The notes beneath the pieces were generated by a model. The model saw only the letters and a list, made by a program, of their open reading frames with translations, did not search any database and was not told where the DNA came from. A DNA stretch of 64,000 nucleotides from Candidatus Thiodiazotropha sp. (ex Monitilora ramsayi) (GTDB lineage: Bacteria > Pseudomonadota > Gammaproteobacteria > Chromatiales > Chromatiaceae). The DNA is taken from the NCBI GenBank assembly GCA_025655575.1, contig JAHXIP010000019.1:1-64000 (forward strand), written 5' to 3'. The translations under genes were made by a program, and so were the position numbers. Below are positions 43,885-51,953 of this stretch, in pieces (the stretch's first letter is position 1; every line of letters begins with the position of its first letter).

Positions 43885-45273
43885 ATGACGAAACGGGCAC
43901 TCATTGTCGACGATTCGAAGACAGCACGGCTGGTGCTGTCGAATAAATTGCTGCAATACGGTATCGATGTCGATACACGCGAGTCCGCAGCTGCAGCAAT
44001 CGACTACCTTTACGACAATGCCCCGGATGCCATCTTCATGGACTATGAGATGCCCGGTATGGACGGGTTTCAGGCGCTAAAGGTCATCAAGTCCAATCCC
44101 CATACCGCTGTGATTCCGGTCATGATGTACACCTCCAAAGCCGGTGGGCTGGCCATGAGCCAGGCCAGAGCACTGGGTGCTGTTGGTGTCTTGCCAAAAA
44201 AGCTTGAGCCACAGGATCTCGAAGGCGTCCTCCATTCGTTGCACCTAATGCCGGAACAGGACTCACTGGTGCGGGGTTTACCCGATGATGAGCTGAGAAG
44301 CCTCAGGCGAGTACCACATTCGGAGAATGTTCATCCGATTGGGGAGGCCGGTCGGCGAAGTGGAATGCCGGTAGAACCCGTCACGCTGCCGATGGGGGAT
44401 CTGCATGGGGCGGCTCCGGTTGACGAGAACCTAAAAAAATTCATGCGCAGGGAGCAGGGGCAGGTCGAGGAGCGGCTGAAGGATCAGCTGGAAAAACAGT
44501 ACGCAGATTTTCATGGTGACTTTTTTGAGTTGGAAGCTCACCTCGAGGAGAACAATCAGCAGGTTCGCAGAGTTGCGATTCTCTCCGTTTCGACACTGAT
44601 TCTCTTGGTAGCGGGTGTCCTGTTCGCGTTGCTTCAATACAACTCGATGCAAACGGATAAACCGGCCACATCAGAGATTGAGACCAGTGAAGTGTTGCTG
44701 GAGCGGCTGATTGCACAGGATGAAAAGATCGACCTGATTACCACGGCAGTCTACGAAGGGGTTGCGGACAGCAGTGGTAAGCGTTCACAGAATCTGCCAC
44801 TGGGGCTGATCGAATGGGCGGCGAACCAGGGAACGCATTTTAACTACGGCGAAATGCCATTCAATGATACCCGGGCGCTATGGCTCTCCGAGTTGGTCGA
44901 GCAGCTCAAGACAGCCGGTTTCCAGGGTTCCATAGAATTACGCGCAAGCTACGGCAACTTCTGCCTGACCAAGGATGCAGCCGGCAGCCTTCAGTTGGCA
45001 GACCCTGGTCTCGAGCTCAGTCAGTGTCAGTTCAAGGCTGACCTGGAGGAGCGGGATCAGTGGCGCAATGAGCAGTCGGTCGCCTTCGCCAACTATCTGA
45101 ATGTGGAGATTGCCAGGAGTGGCGGTGAAGTGGAGATACTGCTCTTCAACAGTGGTCTCAATAACCCGCAATACCCCTATCCCGAACGATATGAGGCTAA
45201 GACTGCGGCTGAGTGGAACCGGGTTGCCAGACAGAACCAACGGGTACAGGTCAATCTCTATAGCGGACAGTGA
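43885..45273 (+). CDS. Response-regulator receiver fused to a transmembrane protein
   Basis: 462 residues. A receiver domain covers 1-120 ([11 protein letters not shown], phosphoacceptor D53 in [12 protein letters not shown]83, K105/K106). A linker and a predicted coiled coil (about 180-228, [20 protein letters not shown]) lead to one membrane helix (230-251, [21 protein letters not shown]). A ~200-residue domain on the far side ends [19 protein letters not shown], faintly like an OmpA-type C-terminus. With the receiver in the cytoplasm, the C-terminal domain would be periplasmic. A receiver on a single-pass protein with no output or kinase domain is unusual. The ATG at 43885 is used instead of a TTG five codons upstream. 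It is divergent from phhB. Confidence 0.7.
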   Translation: MTKRALIVDDSKTARLVLSNKLLQYGIDVDTRESAAAAIDYLYDNAPDAIFMDYEMPGMDGFQALKVIKSNPHTAVIPVMMYTSKAGGLAMSQARALGAVGVLPKKLEPQDLEGVLHSLHLMPEQDSLVRGLPDDELRSLRRVPHSENVHPIGEAGRRSGMPVEPVTLPMGDLHGAAPVDENLKKFMRREQGQVEERLKDQLEKQYADFHGDFFELEAHLEENNQQVRRVAILSVSTLILLVAGVLFALLQYNSMQTDKPATSEIETSEVLLERLIAQDEKIDLITTAVYEGVADSSGKRSQNLPLGLIEWAANQGTHFNYGEMPFNDTRALWLSELVEQLKTAGFQGSIELRASYGNFCLTKDAAGSLQLADPGLELSQCQFKADLEERDQWRNEQSVAFANYLNVEIARSGGEVEILLFNSGLNNPQYPYPERYEAKTAAEWNRVARQNQRVQVNLYSGQ

Positions 45274-45753
45274 GCGTTGTATTAGGGATGCTTGAAGCTA
45301 GGGAACCTTTGGCCAAACAACTTAGCTGCAGTTTCACTGGGATAGGGGCTTAGTTTTCTGCAATTGCTTCGACTTAGGCCAAAAGCCGGTACAAGAACCC
45401 AGCCAGCACCTGTTCGACATCACCTCCGTAATCCGAGATTACCTTTTCACCCATCTTCTTCCCACAGATGCGAATGTATTTGCGCACTATCCGACTCGTA
45501 CAGATTTGAAAGCTAAAGCTAAACTAAACGTCCCTTGTCCCTGAGGGAGAAGGGCAGGATAAAGAGGTCGTAATCAACAAGGCGTTAGCTGTTCATCTCC
45601 CCCAACCCCAACCCGCTCCCTGGGGAGAGGGAGTTTACGGGACAGTCCTGAGGAAAAATGGCAAAATTCCATCCCTGATGCATTTGTAGCGTCACTTCGT
45701 TCAACCAGAATTACCGGACTCACGCACTACGCTTGAGCCGGAAGGAATAACAA
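45274..45753. other. Intergenic region with dispersed repeat sequence
   Basis: About 480 bases with no supported gene. It contains a GC-rich element, CTCCCTGGGGAGAGGGAG - TTTACGGGACAG (about 45615-45645), whose tail recurs at 46891-46911 as GGGAGAGGGCGTTTGTGGGACAG. The mscS ribosome binding site (GGAAGGAATAACAA) ends it. Confidence 0.5.
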
Positions 45754-46821
45754 ATGACCGAATTGCTAGAGCAGACCTACTACGGCAATACCCTGCAAAC
45801 CTGGCTGATCGCACTTGGCATCATCGTCTTGTCCGCGTTGCTCGGCAAGGTGGTGTATTGGGTGTTTTCCAAGATCGTGCGCGGTGTGACAAGCCGTACC
45901 AAGAGCAAGCTGGACGATATCATTGTCGATATGGTCGAAGAGCCGGTTGTCTTTCTGCTGATCACCTTCGGCATCTGGTTTGGCCTGCATCAACTGACGC
46001 TGCCGGAGATCATGGAAGTCTCCATCAGTAATGCCTACCATGTCATCTTCGCCCTCTTGATCGGCTGGATGTTGAGCCGCCTGTTCGATGCCATCTACCA
46101 GGAGTACCTCGTGCCCTGGGCGGCAAAGACAGAGAATGATCTGGACGACCAACTGCTGCCGGTATTGAGCAAAGGCGTGAAGATGATCATCTGGGCCATG
46201 GCGGTCATCATCGGCCTGAATAACGCCGGGTATAACGTGGGTGCTTTGATCGCCGGCCTGGGTATCGGTGGCTTGGCCCTGGCGATGGCGGCGAAGGATA
46301 CAGTGTCGAACATCTTCGGTGGCTTTACTATCTTCTCCGATCAGCCGTTCAAGATAAATGACCGCGTCAAGGTGGCCGGTTACGATGGCACAGTGAGTGA
46401 GATAGGGGTTCGCAGCACCCGCCTGCGCACTCTGGAGGGGCGTGAGGTCACCATCCCCAACGCAAAGTTCGCTGATGCCCCGGTGGAGAACGTCACCCGT
46501 GAGCCCTCACGCAAAGTGGTGCTGAACCTGGGGCTGACTTACGACACCACATCGGAGCAGATGCAACAGGCCCTGGACCTGCTGCGTGAAATTCATGAAG
46601 ACAACCCGGGTGCAGAAGATAAGATCTCCCTGGGCTTCAACGGTTTTGGGGATTTCTCCCTCAACATCCTCTTTATCTACTACATTCGCAAGGGTGCAGA
46701 TATTCTCAGCGTGCAGACTGAGATGAATATGGCCATCCTGCGTGCCTTCAATGAAAAGGGTCTAGAGTTCGCCTTTCCAACGCAAACCATCTACACATTG
46801 CCAGGTGCGCAGGAGGCCTAA
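45754..46821 (+). CDS. Small-conductance mechanosensitive channel (MscS family)
   Basis: 355 residues. Four or so N-terminal hydrophobic spans lead to the pore-lining TM3 (NVGALIAGLGIGGLALAMAAKDTVSNIFGGF), then the MscS beta domain (DQPFKINDRVKVAGYDGTVSEIGVRSTRLRTLEGREVTIPN) and a C-terminal alpha/beta domain. It opens under membrane tension to release osmolytes on hypo-osmotic shock. The start is well supported by GGAAGG. It has one or two more membrane spans than E. coli MscS. A hairpin at 46871 follows the gene. Confidence 0.92.
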   Translation: MTELLEQTYYGNTLQTWLIALGIIVLSALLGKVVYWVFSKIVRGVTSRTKSKLDDIIVDMVEEPVVFLLITFGIWFGLHQLTLPEIMEVSISNAYHVIFALLIGWMLSRLFDAIYQEYLVPWAAKTENDLDDQLLPVLSKGVKMIIWAMAVIIGLNNAGYNVGALIAGLGIGGLALAMAAKDTVSNIFGGFTIFSDQPFKINDRVKVAGYDGTVSEIGVRSTRLRTLEGREVTIPNAKFADAPVENVTREPSRKVVLNLGLTYDTTSEQMQQALDLLREIHEDNPGAEDKISLGFNGFGDFSLNILFIYYIRKGADILSVQTEMNMAILRAFNEKGLEFAFPTQTIYTLPGAQEA

Positions 46822-46870
46822 ACTGTATCGCGCATCTGGGTATGCAATGATTACACTGGCATAGTCGTTT

Positions 46871-46904
46871 AAACGCCCCCTCCCGCTGAAGGGAGAGGGC
46901 GTTT
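46871..46904. terminator. Stem-loop after mscS (terminator or dispersed repeat)
   Basis: AAACGCCCCCTCCC - GCTGAA - GGGAGAGGGCGTTT pairs over 13 bases with one bulge, 50 bases after the stop. There is a weak T-tract only. Its right half and the following GTGGGACAG also occur at about 45625-45645, so it may be a repeat put to use as a terminator. Confidence 0.55.
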
Positions 46905-47065
46905 GTGGGACAGCAATGAACCTAACAGATAAATCAGGGCGCCCGACACCCAAACGAAAAGAGTCACTACTGAATCAAAAGCATGGATCGCAAAGTCATG
47001 AATTCTGCTCAAACACAAGGCAATACCTGCTTGTGAAGAGAAATGAGAACATTTGGCGGCATAAG

Positions 47066-47127
47066 TCGTTATTTGTGCTTGCGGTATAACTCATTATTTG
47101 CGCGAGCAATATAAGACACTGTTAAGC
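47066..47127. repeat. Imperfect tandem repeat with attC-like end
   Basis: Two adjacent 25-bp units (18 of 25 positions the same, each with TTATTTG and ending TATAA) lead to GTTAAGC at 47121-47127. This matches the attC simple-site consensus GTTRRRY exactly. The site lies 16 bases before the start of the next gene, where a cassette junction would be expected. Confidence 0.4.
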
Positions 47128-47143
47128 GCCAAAAGGTAAACCA

Positions 47144-47593
47144 ATGGAATTTGCGAAGTTGCTCGGTAAGAAACTTAAAGATGATGTAGTAATGGAAATA
47201 TTGGAGCATTACGATATGGATGTCGTGTATGACTTCGATAGAACTCATGAAGGAATGGAAGATGTATATTGGGCAGCATCGCAAGAAAATGGATTTCAAT
47301 TCCGGTTTAATGAAAATCAGTTACTAGATGTAATATTTTTATATATGGTGCCACGAGAAGGTTTTACCCCAATAGATAAATCAGAAATTGATGTTCCGAT
47401 TTATGGATCGTTTCTTGAAGCCAAGAGTGCTTTCGAGAACAATGGGGTAAAATTTACTAATTATCCATCTGAAGATCCAAACGATGAATGGTTCCAAAGA
47501 TGGATAAATGGTGCTCATGGAACATATACAACGCATTATGAGTTTAAAGACAAAAAATTACGTATGATTACTCTTGGCCTGGTGAATGAGTAG
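47144..47593 (+). CDS. Hypothetical acidic protein on a cassette-like segment
   Basis: 149 residues, acidic and AT-rich in codon use. It starts MEFAKLLGKKLKDDVVMEIL and has aromatic-rich strands (DVYWAASQENGFQFRFNENQLLDVIFLYM) and EWFQRWINGAHGTYTTHYEF near the end. No family is secure; size and acidity recall immunity proteins of contact-dependent toxins, which is only a guess. An attC-like junction lies before it and a 75-bp attC-like site after it, so it has the layout of an integron gene cassette. Confidence 0.65.
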   Translation: MEFAKLLGKKLKDDVVMEILEHYDMDVVYDFDRTHEGMEDVYWAASQENGFQFRFNENQLLDVIFLYMVPREGFTPIDKSEIDVPIYGSFLEAKSAFENNGVKFTNYPSEDPNDEWFQRWINGAHGTYTTHYEFKDKKLRMITLGLVNE

Positions 47594-47599
47594 GCCTGC

Positions 47600-47674
47600 G
47601 CTTAACAAGTCGTTCGTGTGGGATCGTCTAAAACGCTGCGCGCATTATCCGCCCCCACAACTCGAACGTTAGAG
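47600..47674 (+). repeat. attC-like recombination site
   Basis: 75 bp from GCTTAAC (an exact match to RYYYAAC) to GTTAGAG (one mismatch to GTTRRRY). Inner arms GTTCGTGTGGG and CCCACAACTCGAAC pair around a GC-rich centre. It lies seven bases after the stop of the preceding gene and 25 bases before the next ATG. Confidence 0.5.
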
Positions 47675-47699
47675 GCAATTGAGCAGAGTGCATAAGTAG

Positions 47700-48038
47700 A
47701 TGGATAAAATGCAATTAGATAGCTTCAGACAGCAGTTGCTCGAGCTGCGGTCAGAACTCATAAATCTAAGCAGCACGTCTGACGAAGCAGCAAAGCCTGT
47801 GGAGCTAGATCAGTCAGCGGTTGGCAGGCTCAGTCGAATGGATGCGATGCGTGCGCAAGGAATGGCAATTGAAACAAAAGGGCGGCGAGAAGATCAGCTA
47901 TTAAGAATTGAGGGTGCATTGCGCCGAATTACCGCTGGTGATTTTGGTGTCTGCCTCACGTGTGGGGAAGAGATAAACATCCGCAGACTAGAGGTGGATC
48001 CTACCTACACTCAATGCATCATGTGCGCGGATAAATGA
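47700..48038 (+). CDS. DksA/TraR-family zinc-finger protein
   Basis: 112 residues: an N-terminal coiled coil (about 1-70, MDKMQLDSFRQQLLELRSEL onward) and a C4 zinc finger (FGVCLTCGEEINIRRLEVDPTYTQCIMCA). It is shorter than E. coli DksA (151 residues) and nearer to the TraR/YbiI class. Such proteins enter the RNA polymerase secondary channel and modify promoter use. It starts 25 bases after an attC-like site, so it too may be cassette-borne. The AT-richer codon use agrees with that. Confidence 0.8.
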   Translation: MDKMQLDSFRQQLLELRSELINLSSTSDEAAKPVELDQSAVGRLSRMDAMRAQGMAIETKGRREDQLLRIEGALRRITAGDFGVCLTCGEEINIRRLEVDPTYTQCIMCADK

Positions 48039-48096
48039 TTGTCTCTAATAAGGCGTAAAACCCGTACGCTCCACTCACTAGGATGGTCCAATGGGA

Positions 48097-48287
48097 CAGA
48101 CCGCGGTTTACGTGTCAGAAATTGGCAAGTTTGTATCATCACAGAGCATTGTACATGACAAGAAAACGGGAACTGGCTCTCCAGGGATACCTCAGCATCT
48201 GATTCTGGAGCAAGTTGATAGATCAGCTTCAGGACATAAAAAAGCCCGCAAAAGAGGGCTTTCAAGACCGAAGATGGATCGCCTTAA
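48097..48287. repeat. ~190-bp direct repeat, left copy
   Basis: From CAGACCGCGGTTTACGTGTC to ATGGATCGCCTTA this matches the segment at 54789-54981 in the same orientation, with scattered substitutions and a few small indels. It contains a minus-strand terminator. The pair brackets the tandem-repeat lipoprotein gene and the MalT-like gene. Confidence 0.9.
48238..48263 (-). terminator. Rho-independent terminator after the tandem-repeat gene
   Basis: On the minus strand AAAGCCCTC - TTTT - GCGGGCTTT then TTTT. It is the left-copy version of the hdrB terminator with one stem position mispaired, and lies about 115 bases beyond the stop of the lipoprotein gene. Confidence 0.75.
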
Positions 48288-48378
48288 TCATCACCTGGGA
48301 TTTCCGCAATCAAAGAGAGTGGCGCCCGACAGCCGCCGCTCTCATCACGGCAGCTGTCTTAGCCAGAAACCCGCGAGA

Positions 48379-51249
48379 CTATTCCCCGCAGACACAGACC
48401 ACGTAATGAACCGCATTACAGCGAGTATTATAAATACCGTCACCAGTATTGTGGTCGAGCCAGGTCCTTGAATCGGCAGATGAGCTCATTCCGGTTTGTC
48501 CCCAGTCAAATAAGGCGCCTCCACTATTTACCCAAGCGATTTCTGAATTAGGACTAACAAAGCAGTTCTGACTCGCGTAAATGGCATTCCCAAACGGAGA
48601 AGTAGAACCCGACCACCAGAGCGTGTTATGCGGCAAGATACCTGCAGCCGCCAGACTTACGTCAGGACCATCAACCAACCCGGCCCAGTTGGCACTGATC
48701 TGGATTCCAGTCGGCCCGGTGATGGCTACGTCACTGCTTATACCGAGATGGTCGGGGATAGTCTCAATAGAGTCGAACGGATAATCTGGTCTGCCGCTCA
48801 GAAATGGCTCTACCTTTGACCGATCCCCACAAGCGGCCGGTTTATGGGCCAGACACCTTGTGACGGCACCACTAAAACCACCAAGATTGCCGTTGCTGGT
48901 CCCTGCGTTGTATAGCATGTTCGACAGCGGTGCGGTCCACTGCGCATACAGCGTGACATTCGCTGTACCCATAGCGAAAGCATTGTTCGGCGCATAAGCG
49001 GTACCGCCGCCGTCCGCCCGGGTATTCCAATTCGAGAAGTTATAACCTGTTCTCACCAGAGCTGAGGTGTTGCCGAGAACCGTCACCGTCTGACCCTGCT
49101 CGTAACGGGTTGAATCGACCGGCACGCTGCCGCCTGTATTGCCGTTGCCGTTATAGGTCACGCTATAGGTAGGGTTGAGGGTCCACTGTGCATACAGGAT
49201 CACATCGGCTATTCCCATGCTAAAGGTCTGTGACTGGGTATAGCCGGTGCCGCTACCGTTCGACTGGGTGTTCCAGCCGGCGAAGGTATAGCCCACGTTG
49301 GAAAAGTTACCCGTATTGCCCAGCACCGTGACGGTCTGGCCCTGCTCGTAGTTGTTCGAATCGACCGGGGCACTACCGCCGGTACTGCCGTTGCCATTGT
49401 AGGTCACGCTGTAAGTGGGGTTGAGGGTCCACTGTGCGAATAAAGTCACATCCGTGGTGCCCATGCTGAAGATTTGGGACTGGGTATAGCCGGTTCCGCT
49501 CCCATCCGTCTGGGTATTCCAGCCGGCGAAACTGTAGCCGGTTCGTACCAGAACGGCGGAATTGCCGAGCACTGTGACCGACTGACCCTGCTCGTAATTC
49601 GTCGAGTCGATCGGCACACTGCCGCCCGTATTGCTATTCCCGTTGTAGGTCACGCTATAGGTGGGGTTGAGGGTCCACGCTGCATACAGGGTGACGTCAG
49701 CCGTACCCATGGCGAAGGTCTGGGACTGGGTATAGTTGGTACCGCTGCCATCCGCCTGCGTATTCCAACCTGCGAAGCTGTAGCCCGTCCTCGAAAAGTT
49801 GCCCGTGTTGCCGAGGACCGTGACGACTTGGCTCTGCTCATAGCTGTTCGAATCGACCGGGGCACTACCGCCGGTACTGCCGTTGCCAGTGTAGGTCACA
49901 CTGTAGGTGGGGTTGGGATTCCACTGTGCATACAGGGTGACGTCTGCGTCAGCCATTGCGAAGGTATCGTTCGGCGCATAGCCGGTACCGGAGCTGTCTG
50001 CCTGGGTATTCCAGCCGGAGAAGCTGTAACCGGTTCTTTGCAGAACGGCGGTATTGCCGAGCACGGTGACTGTCTGACCCTGTTCGTAACGGGTCGAGTC
50101 GACCGGCACACTGCCGCCGGTATTACCGTTACCGTTATAGGTCATGCTATAGGTGGGGTTGGCACTCCACTGCGCGTAGAGGGTGACTTCGGCCGCGCCC
50201 ATGGTGAAGGTCTGGGACTGGGTATAACCGGCGCCACTGCCATTCGATTCGGTGTTCCAACCTGCAAAACTGTAGCCGGTGTTGGAAAAGTTACCCGTGT
50301 TGCCCAATACCGTGACGGTCTGGCCCTGCTCGTAGTTGTTCGAATCAACCGGAGCGTTGCCGCCGGTATTACCGTTGCCGTTGTAGGTCACGCTGTAGGT
50401 GGGATTGGGATTCCATTGTGCGTATAAGGTTACGTCTTCCGCGCCCATGCTAAAGGTCTGGGACTGACTATAACCAGTGCCGCTGCCATCCGTCTGCGTA
50501 TTCCAGCCGGAGAAGCTGTAACCGGCATTCACAAGCAGGGCTGTATTGCCCGCAACCGTGACGGTATGACCTGTCTCGTAATTCGTCGAGTCGATCGGCA
50601 CACTCCCCCCCGTATTGCCGTTGCCGTCATACGACACGCTAAAGGTGGGGTTGAGGGTCCACTGTGCATAGAGTGTCACGTCCGCAGTGCCGACACTGAA
50701 GGTCTGTGACTGGGTATAGCCGGTACCGCTGCCGTCCGCCTGGGTATTCCAACCCACAAAGCTATGGCTGAGATTGACAAGATTCCCTGTGTTGTCGAGC
50801 ACGGTGACGGTCTGGCCTTGTGCGTAGTTGCTCGAATCAACCGGAACACTGCCACCGGTATTGCCGTTGCCATCATAAGTTACGCTATAGGTGGGGTTGA
50901 GGCTCCACTGTGCATACAGGGTCACGCCCGCAGTGCCCATGCTGAAGGTCTGGGACTGGGTGTAGTGATCACCGCTGCCATCGGCCTGCGTATTCCAACC
51001 CACAAAGTTTTGGCTAAGATTGACAAGATTCCCTGTGTTGCCGAGCACGGTGACGGTATCCCCCTGTGCATAGTCGGCAGCATCAATCGGCACCTGTCCC
51101 CCTGTGTTCCCGTTTCCGTCGTAGAGGATGTTGTAACCGGTGGCTGAACCTGTATCGCCCGTATTCGAATCACCGCCACTGCCACAACCTGCCAACAGCA
51201 GGAGCAGCAGGGAAGCCAGGAGATAGCCGGGTAACCGGGAGGGTTTCAT
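48379..51249 (-). CDS. InlB B-repeat (Listeria-Bacteroides repeat) surface lipoprotein
   Basis: About 956 residues. A lipobox (LLLLLLAGC) is followed by nine tandem 82-residue repeats at about 41-778. Each has YDGNGNTGG near its start, a VTVLGNT strand, FxGWNTQADGSG and VTLYAQW at its end, the pattern of InlB B-repeat (Flg_new) domains that form stalks on cell surfaces. The last ~180 residues are a separate cysteine-containing domain (CLAHKPAACGD, LWWSGS, CNAVHYVVCVCGE), possibly a binding head. The second ATG (51249) is preferred because GAAGGT lies seven bases before it. It is an adhesion or cell-cell contact candidate; the partner is unknown. Confidence 0.8.
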   Translation of the reverse strand: MKPSRLPGYLLASLLLLLLAGCGSGGDSNTGDTGSATGYNILYDGNGNTGGQVPIDAADYAQGDTVTVLGNTGNLVNLSQNFVGWNTQADGSGDHYTQSQTFSMGTAGVTLYAQWSLNPTYSVTYDGNGNTGGSVPVDSSNYAQGQTVTVLDNTGNLVNLSHSFVGWNTQADGSGTGYTQSQTFSVGTADVTLYAQWTLNPTFSVSYDGNGNTGGSVPIDSTNYETGHTVTVAGNTALLVNAGYSFSGWNTQTDGSGTGYSQSQTFSMGAEDVTLYAQWNPNPTYSVTYNGNGNTGGNAPVDSNNYEQGQTVTVLGNTGNFSNTGYSFAGWNTESNGSGAGYTQSQTFTMGAAEVTLYAQWSANPTYSMTYNGNGNTGGSVPVDSTRYEQGQTVTVLGNTAVLQRTGYSFSGWNTQADSSGTGYAPNDTFAMADADVTLYAQWNPNPTYSVTYTGNGSTGGSAPVDSNSYEQSQVVTVLGNTGNFSRTGYSFAGWNTQADGSGTNYTQSQTFAMGTADVTLYAAWTLNPTYSVTYNGNSNTGGSVPIDSTNYEQGQSVTVLGNSAVLVRTGYSFAGWNTQTDGSGTGYTQSQIFSMGTTDVTLFAQWTLNPTYSVTYNGNGSTGGSAPVDSNNYEQGQTVTVLGNTGNFSNVGYTFAGWNTQSNGSGTGYTQSQTFSMGIADVILYAQWTLNPTYSVTYNGNGNTGGSVPVDSTRYEQGQTVTVLGNTSALVRTGYNFSNWNTRADGGGTAYAPNNAFAMGTANVTLYAQWTAPLSNMLYNAGTSNGNLGGFSGAVTRCLAHKPAACGDRSKVEPFLSGRPDYPFDSIETIPDHLGISSDVAITGPTGIQISANWAGLVDGPDVSLAAAGILPHNTLWWSGSTSPFGNAIYASQNCFVSPNSEIAWVNSGGALFDWGQTGMSSSADSRTWLDHNTGDGIYNTRCNAVHYVVCVCGE
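48922..51135. repeat. Tandem array of nine 246-bp coding repeats
   Basis: Nine in-frame units of 246 bp code for the InlB-type repeats. Units differ by many synonymous and some non-synonymous changes, and several (for example those with the NNYEQGQTVTVLGNTGNF form) are closer to each other than to their neighbours. This points to past unequal recombination. Confidence 0.92.
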
Positions 51250-51255
51250 AGTCAT

Positions 51256-51953
51256 ACCTTCAAACCTATGTTTTGTTCATGTTGCCTGGGCAGCAAACCG
51301 AAGTGAGGGTCGGCAGCACTGTCCCTGGCCTGTTGTTTGCCAAATGCCAATGAACAGTCGCATATCATTCCGGCCAGGACAGCTGGCCGATCGGACAGGT
51401 TCTTGTGGAAAATTTTTGATGGAGTTAACAGATTGCCTAGAACCTACCGCAAAATTGATTGTTGGCGTTGTAACGAACGAAATTCCGCTAGGCGGAAAAA
51501 CTGCCCCGGCACTCCGGGTTGCGCCCCGAAGGAAGTACCCTTGGGTTGCGCCTGAAAAATCGACAAGCTAAGTGCGAGGAGAGAGATTAGGTGATTCCAA
51601 ATGAAAAACGAGCACGTGGCGCGACGCTTTTTTTTCTGGAGACAACAGAGTCCATTAGATGAGTATTGACAAGTCCTAGCACGATGAACGGGTGCACGAT
51701 GGTGAATCATCAAATTATGTAGAGGGAGATGAGAACGCCTGTTGACCAGTAGCGGTTATCTAGCCACCTGATCAATCAGCCGAAGTCAATCACAGGAGCA
51801 GCCAATTGACCCAATCGTGAAGCTTGAGATGGTGTTTAGTGAGGACCTTCACCTGGCTATTGCTACGCTATAAGTTACCGCCTTACATCCTTTATGCACG
51901 ACATCGCCCACGGACCATGGGCATAGCATGACGTCGCGCTGGTTTCGCCTGTA
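51256..51953. other. Intergenic region with one dispersed hairpin
   Basis: About 700 bases between the repeat lipoprotein and the MalT-like gene, holding the lipoprotein promoter. Around 51517-51552 GGTTGCGCCCCGAAGGAAGT and ACCCTTGGGTTGCGCC form a hairpin like that at 35350. Small open frames here overlap each other on both strands, lack ribosome binding sites and are not supported. Confidence 0.5.

Noticed and set aside
43765..43956. N-terminal extension of the pterin dehydratase
   Set aside because: The extra 64 residues lack a ribosome binding site, overlap the divergent receiver gene and are absent from the compact PCD family.
49474..50427. 317-residue plus-strand frame with internal repeats
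   Set aside because: It is the antisense reading of the 246-bp coding repeats of the surface lipoprotein.
48922..51135. Regular repeats considered as a CRISPR array
   Set aside because: Units are 246 bp, in frame and without unique spacers; they code for InlB-type protein repeats. No CRISPR array was found in the window.
51444..51713. 89-residue minus-strand frame and overlapping plus-strand frames
   Set aside because: The frames overlap on both strands, pass through a dispersed hairpin and lack ribosome binding sites or domains.
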